The position numbers and the translations under genes are program-made. The notes under the pieces are model-generated. The model made no database searches, was not told the origin of the DNA, and saw only the letters and a list, made by a program, of their open reading frames with translations. Shown here in pieces: positions 37,124 to 46,224 of a stretch of DNA of 64,000 bases (the stretch's first letter is position 1; each line of letters opens with the position of its first letter). The stretch comes from Pyrinomonadaceae bacterium. Lineage in GTDB: Bacteria > Acidobacteriota > Blastocatellia > Pyrinomonadales > Pyrinomonadaceae. Location of the stretch: positions 18,431-82,430 of the forward strand of contig JAIBCA010000043.1 of assembly GCA_019694345.1 (NCBI GenBank). The letters are read 5' to 3'.

Positions 37124-37180
37124 CGGATCGTGAATCGATAACCTTTCATTGAACGGGTGATCGGTTCACGATCCTCTTTT
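37124..37180 (+). terminator. hairpin between acpP and fabF (possible partial terminator)
   Basis: GGATCGTGAA (37124-37133) pairs exactly with TTCACGATCC (37165-37174), with a long loop, followed by TCTTTT. Located between acpP and fabF, it could reduce readthrough and favour ACP over FabF. The long loop makes strong termination uncertain. Confidence 0.5.
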
Positions 37181-37196
37181 GCTACTTACCAAATTT

Positions 37197-38438
37197 ATGA
37201 AACGTCGTGTCGTAGTTACAGGACTCGGGTTGGTCACGCCATGCGGAAATGACGTGCCGACAACTTGGCGCGCCTTAATGAATTGCGAAAGCGGCGCCGA
37301 TTACATTAAAAAGTTTGACGCCGAGGGCTATTCTGCAAAGTTTGCATGCGAGGTCAAAAATTTTGACCCGCTTAACTTTTTGGATAAAAAAGAAGCTCGG
37401 CGAATGGGGGCGTTCACTCACTTCGCCCTTGCCGCTTCGGACGAAGCGGTCAAGCACAGCGGGCTTGTCATTGACGAGTCGAATGCGGAAATGGTCGGCA
37501 CCTATATCAGTTCGGGTATCGGCGATTTTTGGGCGATCGAACGTGAGCATGAAAAACTGCTGAACTCGGGCCCGGATCGCGTTTCGCCGTTCTTTATCGT
37601 TTCGGCGATCGTAAACCTAGCCGCCGGCAATGTTTCGATCCGGCATGGCGCAAAGGGGCCGAATTCCGCTACGGCGACGGCATGTTCGGCGGGTGCACAC
37701 GCGATCGGCGACAGCTTTCGCATTATCGAACGCGGTGACGCCGATGCAATGATCTGCGGCGGTGCCGAAAGTGCTATCACTCCGATGTCGGTCGCAGGTT
37801 TCGCGTCAATGCGGGCCCTATCAACCCGAAACGACGATCCGAAACATGCATCGAGGCCGTTTGACCTTGAGCGCGACGGTTTTGTCATCGGCGAGGGAGC
37901 GGGCATCCTGATCCTTGAGGAACTTGAGTTCGCAAAACGCCGAGGTGCCAACATTCTGGCTGAGATCGTCGGTTATGGAATGAGTGGCGATGCATTTCAC
38001 GTAACAATGCCCGACGAATCAGGTTCGGGTGCGATCCGTGTAATGCAGCGGGCACTTAAGGATGCCGGGATCGCCCCGGAACAGATCGGCTACATCAACG
38101 CGCACGGAACATCGACGCCGTACAACGACAAATTTGAGACGCTTGCGATCAAAAAGGTGTTTGGCGAGAACGCGTACAATATTCCTGTAAGTTCGACCAA
38201 ATCGATGACCGGCCACGCACTTGGTGCTGCGGGCGGCCTCGAGGCGGTCTTTTCGGTGAAGGTTCTGGAAGAGGACAAGTTGCCGCCGACGATAAATTAC
38301 GAATTTCCCGATCCCGACTGCGATCTGGACTACGTGCCGAACGCTCCGCGTGACGCGCGGGTGGACTATGTCCTGTCGAATAATTTCGGTTTTGGCGGAA
38401 CTAACGCTTGCTTGATTTTCAAACGATTCGCAGAGTAG
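37197..38438 (+). CDS. fabF: beta-ketoacyl-ACP synthase II
   Basis: 413 residues from the ATG at 37197 ([17 protein letters not shown]); the TTG six codons earlier adds LLTKF and has no support. Elongates acyl chains with malonyl-ACP. Active-site Cys in [13 protein letters not shown], His in [11 protein letters not shown] and His in [15 protein letters not shown]. Last fatty-acid gene of the operon; etfB follows 12 bases later. Confidence 0.96.
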   Translation: MKRRVVVTGLGLVTPCGNDVPTTWRALMNCESGADYIKKFDAEGYSAKFACEVKNFDPLNFLDKKEARRMGAFTHFALAASDEAVKHSGLVIDESNAEMVGTYISSGIGDFWAIEREHEKLLNSGPDRVSPFFIVSAIVNLAAGNVSIRHGAKGPNSATATACSAGAHAIGDSFRIIERGDADAMICGGAESAITPMSVAGFASMRALSTRNDDPKHASRPFDLERDGFVIGEGAGILILEELEFAKRRGANILAEIVGYGMSGDAFHVTMPDESGSGAIRVMQRALKDAGIAPEQIGYINAHGTSTPYNDKFETLAIKKVFGENAYNIPVSSTKSMTGHALGAAGGLEAVFSVKVLEEDKLPPTINYEFPDPDCDLDYVPNAPRDARVDYVLSNNFGFGGTNACLIFKRFAE

Positions 38439-38450
38439 TAGGATTAGAGT

Positions 38451-39227
38451 ATGAAGATCATCGTACTAATGAAACAGGTCGCCAACAAGGATGCGGTGCT
38501 TCGCATTGCAGGCGACGAAAAGTGGATCAACGAAGCAGACATTTCGCAGCAGACCAACGAGTCTGACGGATACGCTCTGGAAGAAGCCTTGCGTACCATT
38601 GAAGCCAAAGGCGGCGGCGAGGTTGTGGTTTGTTCGCTTGGGCCGCAGTCGGCCAAAACGGTGATAAAGGACGCTCTTGCCCGCGGGGCTGATCGCGCGA
38701 TACATGTTGTTGTGGAGGACAGCAAGTCCTTGTCCTCGTATCAGATCGCTAACGCGATCGCGGATGCGATCCGAGATGAGAACGCTGACCTGGTCTTTAC
38801 CGGGTTGCAGTCGGACGATGCGAGTTTCGGACAGACCGGAGTGATCCTCGCGGAACTTTTGGGCATACCGCACGCGACGATCGTGATCGAGGTCGATAAG
38901 GAAAACATCGGCGATACTATCCGCGTCAAGCGTGAGCTCGAAAGCGGTTGGTATCAGTGGTTTACGTATAAGTTGCCGTCACTCCTCACGATCCAGTCCG
39001 GTATTTCGCAGATCCGCTACGCCTCGCTTAAGGGCATCATGGCGGCGAAGAAAAAGGAAATCCGCGATGTGATGCCGTCCCTCGGCGGGTTTGCGTCTGC
39101 CTCGAGGATCGAAAAGGTCTATCTGCCGCTGAAGTCCAAGCAAACCCAAATGCTCGGTAACGGTGATGCCAAGGCAGGTGCGGCGGAGTTGGTCGAAAAG
39201 CTGAAGAATGAGGTTCGCGTTATTTGA
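38451..39227 (+). CDS. etfB: electron transfer flavoprotein, beta subunit
   Basis: 258 residues. Carries electrons from acyl-CoA and other flavin dehydrogenases to the membrane ETF:quinone oxidoreductase; the beta subunit holds AMP. Visible: the N-terminal MKIIVLMKQVANKD, NESDGYALEEALR, LVFTGLQSDDASFGQTG and ELESGWYQWFTYKLPSLLTIQSG. Close behind fabF, and followed by a terminator before the FG-GAP gene that separates it from etfA. Confidence 0.95.
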   Translation: MKIIVLMKQVANKDAVLRIAGDEKWINEADISQQTNESDGYALEEALRTIEAKGGGEVVVCSLGPQSAKTVIKDALARGADRAIHVVVEDSKSLSSYQIANAIADAIRDENADLVFTGLQSDDASFGQTGVILAELLGIPHATIVIEVDKENIGDTIRVKRELESGWYQWFTYKLPSLLTIQSGISQIRYASLKGIMAAKKKEIRDVMPSLGGFASASRIEKVYLPLKSKQTQMLGNGDAKAGAAELVEKLKNEVRVI

Positions 39228-39255
39228 TCCGCGAGGATGATCAGATCCCATGAAG

Positions 39256-39280
39256 GCCCGAACATTGTTCGGGCTTTTTT
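39256..39280 (+). terminator. intrinsic terminator after etfB
   Basis: Eight-base-pair stem GCCCGAAC/GTTCGGGC with a 3-base loop and six T. Confidence 0.9.
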
Positions 39281-39429
39281 GCGTTCACGTGCCTTAGTAA
39301 GGTACTCTAGGCACTAGAACAATTCGATCGTCAATTTATTTTAACAGCCGAAGGGTTTTAACTACGGATCGGTACGCCCTCACAGGACACGGGGCAATGC
39401 CTGATCTACATCTAACAAGGAGAGCGAAA

Positions 39430-41166
39430 ATGATAAGGAATTCACGATTTGCAAAGTTCGTTGGGGTCGCAGCGGCAATCGCTGCCTTTGCAACAGTGTC
39501 GATGGCACAGGTCATTTACAGCAACGGCGGTCTTGCAACAGGTGCTACGTCGAGGTCCGGTGTGGCGGCACCTGCGGGTACGCAATGGGCCGAAGTTCAG
39601 AGCAATACCGGCGATACGGTTGGCAGCAATACCAATGCGGGCGTTGGATGCCAGTTGATAGGTGCGACAACGAATAACCGTTGTGCGGACGATTTCATTG
39701 TCCCGCCGGGTGAGACCTGGACGGTGAATTCGTTCACGTTTTACGTATATCAGACCGGTTTTGCCGGAGCGACGAGTCCGGTGACGGCCGTAAATATGCG
39801 GTTATGGAACGGTGTTCCGGAAGCACCGGGCAGTACCCTCCTTTTCGGTGATACGACCACAAATCGTCTGGGAACGTCAGTTAACTCGAACCTATTCCGT
39901 ATCTTCAACTCGACGGTACCGGCTCCCGGGACTGCTCCGGGAACGACAAGGATCATCTGGGAGACGACCGCAACGGTTTCGCCCGCGGCGGTATTGAGCG
40001 CCGGCACTTACTGGATCGATTTTCAGATCGACGCCGGTGCGAGCGGTAACTTTACGCCGGGCGTCACGACCGTTGGCAGTCGCGGTTCAGTGCTTTACAA
40101 CGGCTTGCAGAAGATCGGAGCTGCTGCATTTGTCGGGATCATTGAAGGCGGAAACCCTGCAACCATCGCTGACTACGGGCTGGACTTTCCGTTTAAGGTC
40201 AATGGAACGGTCGCGGGCAGTATCGGGACCCGGCGCTCGCGAACGGTAGATTTCAATGGCGACAACAAGACCGACTTTGGTATCGCACGCTCGGCCAGTG
40301 CCGCAGGTCAGACGACGTGGCAGATCCTGGATAGTTCGGCCGCGGTGAGCGGTGCTGCGTGGGGAATCGGAGTTGGCTTTGCCGGCGGCGACCGTGCGGT
40401 TCCTGAGGATTTCGACGGCGACGGTAAGACGGATATTGCGGTCTGGCGTCCCGGTGCGGCGACTGTCGCTTCGTTCTACATTCTGCAGAGTGCCACCAAC
40501 ACGGTGCGTGCCGAGGCATTCGGCCAGACCGGTGATGATCCGTCGGTCGTCGATGATTACAATGGCGACGGTAAGGCAGATCTCGCGGTGTATCGTGACA
40601 ACGGTGCGGGACAGAGCTTTTTCTACTACCGATCGACAGCGAATGGGCCCGTAACGTTCGTTCCCTGGGGCATTGCGGGCGACAAACCTGCCCCGGGCGA
40701 CTATGACGGCGACCGCAAGGCCGACTTTGCGGTTTATCGGAATGAGGGCGGCAGTGCCAGACACTACCATCTGCGTTCGACCGAAGGGTTCGTGACCGTC
40801 CAGTTCGGTTTGTTTACCGACAAGTTTGCCGCCGGCGATTATGACGGCGACAACAAGACCGACATTTGCGCGGTTCGGGCAAATGGATCGGTCTTCGACT
40901 GGTACCTGCTGCGAAGCGGCAACGGAACGCTTGCTACGTCAGCGTCGCTGGGTGGTTTTGGCAATCCGACGACCGATTACATCGTTCCGGGCGATTATGA
41001 CGGCGACAACAAGACCGACTTTGCCGTCTGGCGAACGGCCGCTGCCGACAATGGCGTCTTCTACCTGGCACCTTCAAATTCGGGCCTCAGCGGCACGAAA
41101 TGGGGCAGCACCTCGGGCATTCTGACGACGCCTGATTATCCGGTGGCCAACTACAACGTCCACTGA
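39430..41166 (+). CDS. exported FG-GAP/VCBS repeat protein
   Basis: 578 residues from the ATG at 39430, which has AAGGAGAG in front (a start at 39397 would add 11 non-signal residues). Signal peptide to about SMAQ. Residues about 30-260 form one beta-rich domain of unknown type; the C-terminal half has at least six repeats with the calcium-binding core DxDGDxKxD (DFNGDNKTDF, DFDGDGKTDI, DYNGDGKADL, DYDGDRKADF, DYDGDNKTDI, DYDGDNKTDF), i.e. a FG-GAP propeller. Such proteins are surface or secreted and often adhesive. The gene is flanked by terminators inside the etfB-etfA pair. Confidence 0.88.
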   Translation: MIRNSRFAKFVGVAAAIAAFATVSMAQVIYSNGGLATGATSRSGVAAPAGTQWAEVQSNTGDTVGSNTNAGVGCQLIGATTNNRCADDFIVPPGETWTVNSFTFYVYQTGFAGATSPVTAVNMRLWNGVPEAPGSTLLFGDTTTNRLGTSVNSNLFRIFNSTVPAPGTAPGTTRIIWETTATVSPAAVLSAGTYWIDFQIDAGASGNFTPGVTTVGSRGSVLYNGLQKIGAAAFVGIIEGGNPATIADYGLDFPFKVNGTVAGSIGTRRSRTVDFNGDNKTDFGIARSASAAGQTTWQILDSSAAVSGAAWGIGVGFAGGDRAVPEDFDGDGKTDIAVWRPGAATVASFYILQSATNTVRAEAFGQTGDDPSVVDDYNGDGKADLAVYRDNGAGQSFFYYRSTANGPVTFVPWGIAGDKPAPGDYDGDRKADFAVYRNEGGSARHYHLRSTEGFVTVQFGLFTDKFAAGDYDGDNKTDICAVRANGSVFDWYLLRSGNGTLATSASLGGFGNPTTDYIVPGDYDGDNKTDFAVWRTAAADNGVFYLAPSNSGLSGTKWGSTSGILTTPDYPVANYNVH

Positions 41167-41191
41167 TCCGAAGCGGCTTTTAGCCAGTGAA

Positions 41192-41241
41192 ATTGCAGAG
41201 GGAGGCTTTGTAAAATGAGCCTTTCTCTGCAATACTTTTTT
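41192..41241 (+). terminator. intrinsic terminator before etfA
   Basis: Long stem (41192-41207 with 41218-41233, two G-U pairs) and a 10-base loop, followed by TACTTTTTTG. Ends the FG-GAP gene; etfA begins 30 bases later with GGAGAAG upstream, so etfA needs readthrough or its own promoter. Confidence 0.8.
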
Positions 41242-41270
41242 GTAGGATCAATTGGAGAAGTCACTACAAA

Positions 41271-42245
41271 ATGAGCAACATTTTAGTATTCATTGAACAC
41301 AAGGACTGTGTGTTGAACAAGACGTCGCTTGAGGCGATAACGGCCGCCCAGAGCATTGGAAAAGACCTCGGACTGTCGGTTTCGGCGGTTTTGCCCTGCG
41401 ACAAGGATTGCGGGCTCGCCAACGAGATCGCCGGCTACGATCTAGCTAAGGTCATCGTTGCAAAGAATGACAAACTGGGTACGTATACCCCGGATGGCTA
41501 CGCTGACGCGTGGGAACAGGTCATTAGGGCGGAGAATCCTCAATTCGTGGTAATGTCGCACACTTACCAAGTGCGCGATTTTGCCCCTAAAGTTGCTGCT
41601 AGGATGGGCCGTGAGGTGGTTGGCGACTGCATTCGCCATCGAGCCGAAGGAGGCAATCTTGTCCTGACGCGCCGGATCTTCCTCGGAAAACTTGACGCAG
41701 ACGTGACGATCGGCGGTGACGCTCCATACTTTATTACATTCCAGTCGGGTGCATTTCGCGGTGATAACGCCGCGAAGGGAAGTGCGAACGTCGTATCGAT
41801 GGACGTTACGGTGGGCGATATCAGAATGACGCCGGAAACTCCGTTCCAGGAAGCAAAGGCTTCGGTCGACCTGACGAAATCGGAAGTGATCGTTGCGATC
41901 GGCCGCGGTATCAAATCACAGGAGAATATCGCGGTTGCACAAGGTTTGGCAGATGTGCTCGGGGCTGACCTTGCGGCGTCGCGCCCGATCTGCGACAGCG
42001 AATGGCTGCCGATCGACCGTCAGATCGGGTCGTCAGGCCAGACAGTGGCTCCAAAGTTGTATATAGCTCTCGGTATCTCGGGGGCGATCCAGCACATCGT
42101 CGGTATGAAGAACGCCGGCACGATCGTGGCGATCAACAAGGACTCGGAAGCTCCGATATTTGATATCGCGGATTACGGGATCGTCGGGGATCTTTTCGAA
42201 GCAGTTCCCGTTCTTGTTGAAGAGATCAAGAAGGCCAAGGCATAA
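41271..42245 (+). CDS. etfA: electron transfer flavoprotein, alpha subunit
   Basis: 324 residues. Pairs with EtfB; the C-terminal domain carries FAD: GRGIKSQENIAVAQGLADVLGADLAASRPICDSEWLP, GSSGQTVAPKLYIALGISGAIQHIVGMKNAGTIVAINKDSEAPIF and ADYGIVGDLFEAVPVLVEEIK. N-terminal domain typical. GGAGAAG before the ATG. Separated from etfB by the terminator-flanked FG-GAP gene. Confidence 0.95.
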   Translation: MSNILVFIEHKDCVLNKTSLEAITAAQSIGKDLGLSVSAVLPCDKDCGLANEIAGYDLAKVIVAKNDKLGTYTPDGYADAWEQVIRAENPQFVVMSHTYQVRDFAPKVAARMGREVVGDCIRHRAEGGNLVLTRRIFLGKLDADVTIGGDAPYFITFQSGAFRGDNAAKGSANVVSMDVTVGDIRMTPETPFQEAKASVDLTKSEVIVAIGRGIKSQENIAVAQGLADVLGADLAASRPICDSEWLPIDRQIGSSGQTVAPKLYIALGISGAIQHIVGMKNAGTIVAINKDSEAPIFDIADYGIVGDLFEAVPVLVEEIKKAKA

Positions 42246-42265
42246 GCGTATCCAAGGCGAGAGTG

Positions 42266-42298
42266 GCTGACCGTGCGGACAAGCACGGTCAGCTTTTT
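42266..42298 (+). terminator. intrinsic terminator after etfA
   Basis: Eleven-base-pair perfect stem (42266-42276 with 42283-42293), 6-base loop and five T. Confidence 0.9.
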
Positions 42299-42301
42299 CA
42301 T

Positions 42302-42973
42302 TTAGCCAAGATTTTTCAACGCAAAATCCCAATTCAGAAGTTTGTCGATGACCGCATCAACGTATGCTGCACGACGATTTTGATAATCGAGATAATAGGC
42401 ATGTTCCCAGACGTCAATGGTCAGCAACGGCTTTAAACCCTGGGTCATCGGCACATCGGCATCACCGGTTTTGATCACCGAAAGTTTTCCTTTATTATCG
42501 GCAACCAACCAGCCCCAACCCGTCCCAAACTGTGAGACGGTGGTGTCGGCGAACGCCTTTCGGAATTTGTCCCAGTCACCAAAAGACTCATTGATCTTCT
42601 CCAAAAGTTTGCCCGACGGTTTACTGCCGCCATTGGGTCGCAGGGAATTCCAGTAAAAATTGTGGTTCCAGATCTGAGCGGCGTTGTTGAATATCGGGGC
42701 GTTCTTCTGCTTTGCCGATAGCAAAACGGCCGATTCCAACCCCATCGATTCAAATTCGGTACCTTTGGCAAGCTTATTAAGGTTATCGACATAACCCCTG
42801 TGGTGCTTACCGTAGTGAAAACCGATGGTGTTTGCAGAGATCACCGGTGCAAGGGCGTCGTCCTTGTACGGAAGCGGCGGCAGATCAAAGCCCGCAGCTT
42901 TGCCAATTATCGAAGGAAAGCCGGCCGCAACAGTCATACCGATACCGAGAGCTAAAAAATCGCGTCTGTCCAT
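42302..42973 (-). CDS. superoxide dismutase (Fe/Mn), Tat-exported
   Basis: 223 residues. N-terminus [20 protein letters not shown] is a twin-arginine (RRDFL) signal, implying folded export with its metal. Metal ligands: His in [11 protein letters not shown], His in IWNHNFYW, Asp and His in [11 protein letters not shown]; the GWGWLV segment is typical. Extracellular or periplasmic placement is inferred from the Tat signal and suits detoxification of external superoxide. Fe or Mn preference is not settled by these motifs. Confidence 0.9.
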   Translation of the reverse strand: MDRRDFLALGIGMTVAAGFPSIIGKAAGFDLPPLPYKDDALAPVISANTIGFHYGKHHRGYVDNLNKLAKGTEFESMGLESAVLLSAKQKNAPIFNNAAQIWNHNFYWNSLRPNGGSKPSGKLLEKINESFGDWDKFRKAFADTTVSQFGTGWGWLVADNKGKLSVIKTGDADVPMTQGLKPLLTIDVWEHAYYLDYQNRRAAYVDAVIDKLLNWDFALKNLG

Positions 42974-43043
42974 AGACTCAATCTAACATCTTGAAAAACG
43001 ATCGGCAAAGAGGAGTCATTTTGACCCCTGGCAGACCAAGTTC

Positions 43044-43505
43044 TCACCCTTCGGCTGCGGCCTCGAGGTCGGCGATGATGATCTTGGTCATCTTGAACAT
43101 CGCTTCGGTGACACGCTTTGAACGCTCGCGATCGGGGTGGGTGAGATTCTCCATCAGATAACGCGGGGTTATCTGCCACGACAGGCCATACTTGTCGACG
43201 ACCCAGCCGCAGGGCTGCTGTTCGCCGCCTTCGCTGAGGCCTTCGTAGAGCAGGTCGATCTCATCCTGAGTATTTGCCTCGATCATGAGCGAAATTGCTG
43301 ACGTGAAAACAAAATGCGGATGCGGGCCTACGTCGTAGCAGTAAAATCTTTGCCCGTCGATCTCGAAGGTTCCGCCGGCAACGCCGCCGTTGGGGCCGGG
43401 CATTGTCGATACGATCCTGCAGTTCGGGATCACCGAGGCATAGAACTGCATTGCCTCGTGACAGTTTTTCTCGTACATCAGAAACGTGGTTACTTTTTGG
43501 CTCAT
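43044..43505 (-). CDS. VOC-family protein (PhnB-like)
   Basis: 153 residues, PhnB/DUF1338-like branch of the vicinal oxygen chelate superfamily. Opens MSQKVTTFLMYEKNCHEAMQFYASVIP and contains ISLMIEANTQDEIDLLYEGLSEGGEQQPCGWVVDKYGLSWQITP, as in proteins annotated '3-demethylubiquinone-9 3-methyltransferase-like'. Its ATG overlaps the stop of the DUF1801 gene (ATGA), and an ArsR regulator and an AHSA1 gene stand upstream, a common bacterial grouping of uncharacterised stress-related genes. Enzyme activity is not known. Confidence 0.87.
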   Translation of the reverse strand: MSQKVTTFLMYEKNCHEAMQFYASVIPNCRIVSTMPGPNGGVAGGTFEIDGQRFYCYDVGPHPHFVFTSAISLMIEANTQDEIDLLYEGLSEGGEQQPCGWVVDKYGLSWQITPRYLMENLTHPDRERSKRVTEAMFKMTKIIIADLEAAAEG

Positions 43506-43861
43506 TTCTTTTTCTCCAGATATTGTTCGACGCGGAATCTGACGATCCTATCGATCAATGCCGCCGGGAGCGGCTCATCGATGGGGAACTGGACCGTACC
43601 TTTTGAAGTCTTGAAATCGATAAGGTCGTCCTTGAACGCGGCAATGCCGCCGGCACCGGGATAGAAGCCTATGTGCCGTGCATACCCGGCAAAATGTACC
43701 AGTGGGCCGTTTAGTTTGTAGGTCGGAATGGCATAGCTGATAACCTCGTCGGCGGTCGGAGCCGCGTTGCGTATGATCGAGCGTATCTGCTCGAGTAGTG
43801 CCGCCACGTCGGGCGGAAAAGCGGCGATGTAGGCATCGACATTTTCAGCTTTTTCTCTCAT
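43502..43861 (-). CDS. DUF1801 (YdhG/YjhG-like) protein
   Basis: 119 residues. Family-typical core: VDAYIAAFPPDVAALLEQIRSIIRNAAPTADEVISYAIPTYKLNGPLVHFAGYARHIGFYPG, then DLIDFKTSKGTVQFPIDEPLP. Members (e.g. B. subtilis YdhG/Fra) have been linked to iron handling, but the assignment here is by family only. Overlaps the VOC gene by four bases. Confidence 0.88.
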   Translation of the reverse strand: MREKAENVDAYIAAFPPDVAALLEQIRSIIRNAAPTADEVISYAIPTYKLNGPLVHFAGYARHIGFYPGAGGIAAFKDDLIDFKTSKGTVQFPIDEPLPAALIDRIVRFRVEQYLEKKK

Positions 43862-43874
43862 ATTGCTATAGATC

Positions 43875-44360
43875 TCATGAGTTCATGGTACCAAGCATTG
43901 CGTCGAGCTTCTCGTAGCCGTCACTTACGCCGCGTTCCATGCCGGACTGGACCATTCCGTCGCGGTCCGCGACTGAGAAGAACACCGACTGATGCACGAC
44001 GCGACAGCGTCCGCCCGGCAGTTCTTCGAACGTGGTCTTGCCCATAATGACATGTCCGCGTTCGGGCAGGCCGTCAAATTCGAATGTTCCTATCATTCGC
44101 TCGGGGGCAAGGACCTCGTGGTTTACGCCAAAGAAAGCGTATGTATGGCCGCCGCGTTCGTGCGTGTATCTGTACGAACCTCCGTCGGTGCAGTCCCATC
44201 GTTCGATCGTCATTGTCATGCCGTGCGGGCCAACCCACTGAACATAAAGTTCCGGGTCGGTATGCGCCCGCCATACGAACTCACGCGGTGCGTCAAATTC
44301 GCGTGTAATGAACAGCTCCTGTTTGCCGGGTTCGGCTGTAACCACTGTTTTGTTTGCCAT
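43875..44360 (-). CDS. AHSA1/SRPBCC-family protein
   Basis: 161 residues, activator of Hsp90 ATPase-like helix-grip fold (ITREFDAPREFVWRAHTDPELYVQWVGPHGMTMT; GKTTFEELPGGRCRVVHQSVF; GVSDGYEKLDAML). These pair with ArsR-type regulators and DUF1801/VOC genes, as here. The ligand is unknown. GGAGGG precedes the ATG. Confidence 0.88.
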   Translation of the reverse strand: MANKTVVTAEPGKQELFITREFDAPREFVWRAHTDPELYVQWVGPHGMTMTIERWDCTDGGSYRYTHERGGHTYAFFGVNHEVLAPERMIGTFEFDGLPERGHVIMGKTTFEELPGGRCRVVHQSVFFSVADRDGMVQSGMERGVSDGYEKLDAMLGTMNS

Positions 44361-44382
44361 AGTGATATATCCCTCCGGTATT

Positions 44383-44730
44383 CTAGTTCTCCGCGAAGGG
44401 AAGCATCGGAGCTTCGCCCGCGTCGGCCTTCAGCTTTTCGAGTACGCCGTCCAAACGCTTGTATTCGGTTTCTTTTACGGCCGCGAACTGCCTGATCCAT
44501 TGTTCAAGTTGCTTCATAGGTTCAGGGTTAATGTAATAGATGCGCTTTTGGGCCTGACGCTCGACCCTAACGAGCTTTGCTTCGCGTAACACTTTAAGGT
44601 GCTGAGAGATCGCCGGTGGCGTCGCAGGAAAATGCCCGTAAATATCTGTAGCCGCTAGACTTCCGCGTACGGCCAACATCTCCAGAATAGTGCGCCGAGT
44701 CGGTTCGGCAAGTGCCGTGAATGCGTCCAT
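44383..44730 (-). CDS. ArsR-family transcriptional regulator
   Basis: 115 residues; winged helix (DAFTALAEPTRRTILEMLAVRGSLAATDI...PAISQHLKVLREAKLVRVERQAQKRIYYINPEPM). No metal-binding Cys pair of the ArsR/SmtB type is seen, so it belongs to the YdfF/ArsR-SRPBCC-associated branch that probably senses something else. Leads the cluster of AHSA1, DUF1801 and VOC genes and likely controls it. Confidence 0.92.
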   Translation of the reverse strand: MDAFTALAEPTRRTILEMLAVRGSLAATDIYGHFPATPPAISQHLKVLREAKLVRVERQAQKRIYYINPEPMKQLEQWIRQFAAVKETEYKRLDGVLEKLKADAGEAPMLPFAEN

Positions 44731-44868
44731 GTTGGGTATAGTAAAGTGGTAGCTTAATTAAGTCAAGAGTAAAATATTAAGACATAAGAATGCCCGCGAA
44801 CGACACCAAATTAACGAGGCCGGACTATATCGATCTCGTGAACCTAGTGTGACTTGCGGGCAGTGCCT

Positions 44869-46224
44869 TTAGATCGACGCGGCGATGGCGGCATCGAATA
44901 TCTCGAGGGCGACATCGGCATTCTCGTGGCTGAGGATGAGCGGCGGCGACCAGCGGATGGTGCTGGTTCCGCAGCCGAGTATGATCAGCCCGCGTTCGAA
45001 GCAGGCCATTTCAATACGATCGCGGAGAGCAGCATCCGGCTTTTTCGACACTTTATCGCTGACGAATTCGACGCCGAGCATCATGCCCAGTCCTCGGACA
45101 TCGCCGATACATTCATATTTGTCCTGCAGACGCCTGAGGCCCGCCTCGAGATGAGCTCCGACGTCGCGGGCGTTATCGACCATTCCGCCCTCCAGCAACT
45201 CGATCGTTTTGAGTGCAGCGGCGATGGCGACAGGGTTACCGCCGAAGGTCGATGCATGTGCGCCCTTATGCCAGTCCATAATGTCCGCTTTGGCCGTGCA
45301 GACACCGATCGGCATGCCCGAGCCAATGCCCTTGGCCATGCAGACGATGTCCGCCTTGACGCCCTGGTGATGGTCGAGCGCGAACATCTTGCCGGTGCGG
45401 CCCATGCCGGATTGGACCTCATCGATGATCATCATTATGCCGTGCTGATCACATATTCGACGGATCTCACGAATGAATTCGGTCGGTGCGGGCACGTAAC
45501 CGCCTTCGCCCTGGACGACCTCGACGACTATCCCGGCAACTTCTTCGGGAGGCGTCGTGGTATTGAAGATCCGGTCTTCGATCCAACTGACCGAGCCCAT
45601 ACAGCAGCTGCCATCCGAGCATTTGCCAAGATTGAACGGACATTGATAGCAGTTCGGATATGGTACATGGACGACGTCGAGGGCCTGCCGCATAAAGCCC
45701 AGGCGCTGTGCCTTTTTCGAGGATGTCAGCGAAAGTGCCCCGAGAGTGCGGCCGTGGAACGAGCCGAAGAACGAAATGAACTTTTGCCGGCGGGTATGGT
45801 ACATCGCAAGCTTGAGGGCGGTCTCGATCGCCTCGGCACCGCTGTTGGCAAAGTGTGATTTGGTCGGCCCGTCGATCGGGACGATCTCATCGAGCTTCTT
45901 GCCAAGGGCCGGCATATGTCGATAGTAATAATCGGTGCCGCAAAGGTGTATCAGTTCGGCCGCCTGGTCCGAAATGGATTTGACGATCTCGGGATGGCAA
46001 TGTCCGGTCGAGCAGACGGCGACGCCCGCGTTGCAATCCAGAAACACATTGCCGTCCGGGTCCTCGATCCAAACCCCGTAGCCCTTTTCGGCCACTAATT
46101 TGTAATCGGGACGCGGATAGCTGGGGGTGACGTACTGAGCGTCCGCGTTAATTATTTCGAGTGCCTTCGGTCCGGGAAGCTGAGTCTTGATGACCGGACG
46201 CTGAAGATCGGTGATTGGCTGCAT
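44869..46224 (-). CDS. class III aminotransferase (acetylornithine/4-aminobutyrate type) with Cys-rich insert
   Basis: 451 residues, PLP-dependent, fold type I. AGGAGA just before the ATG. Seen: DGNVFLDCNAGVAVCSTGH, SGAEAIETALKLA, GSFHGRTLGALSLTSSK, VVVEVVQGEGGYVPA, IIDEVQSGMGRTGKMFA, and the PLP-lysine region DIVCMAKGIGSGMPIG. An insert YPNCYQCPFNLGKCSDGSCCMGS (five Cys in about 20 residues) is found in a subset of these enzymes. It resembles the broad-specificity group containing archaeal omega-amino acid aminotransferases. Substrate not predictable; argD and gabT are both possible names. Confidence 0.88.
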   Translation of the reverse strand: MQPITDLQRPVIKTQLPGPKALEIINADAQYVTPSYPRPDYKLVAEKGYGVWIEDPDGNVFLDCNAGVAVCSTGHCHPEIVKSISDQAAELIHLCGTDYYYRHMPALGKKLDEIVPIDGPTKSHFANSGAEAIETALKLAMYHTRRQKFISFFGSFHGRTLGALSLTSSKKAQRLGFMRQALDVVHVPYPNCYQCPFNLGKCSDGSCCMGSVSWIEDRIFNTTTPPEEVAGIVVEVVQGEGGYVPAPTEFIREIRRICDQHGIMMIIDEVQSGMGRTGKMFALDHHQGVKADIVCMAKGIGSGMPIGVCTAKADIMDWHKGAHASTFGGNPVAIAAALKTIELLEGGMVDNARDVGAHLEAGLRRLQDKYECIGDVRGLGMMLGVEFVSDKVSKKPDAALRDRIEMACFERGLIILGCGTSTIRWSPPLILSHENADVALEIFDAAIAASI

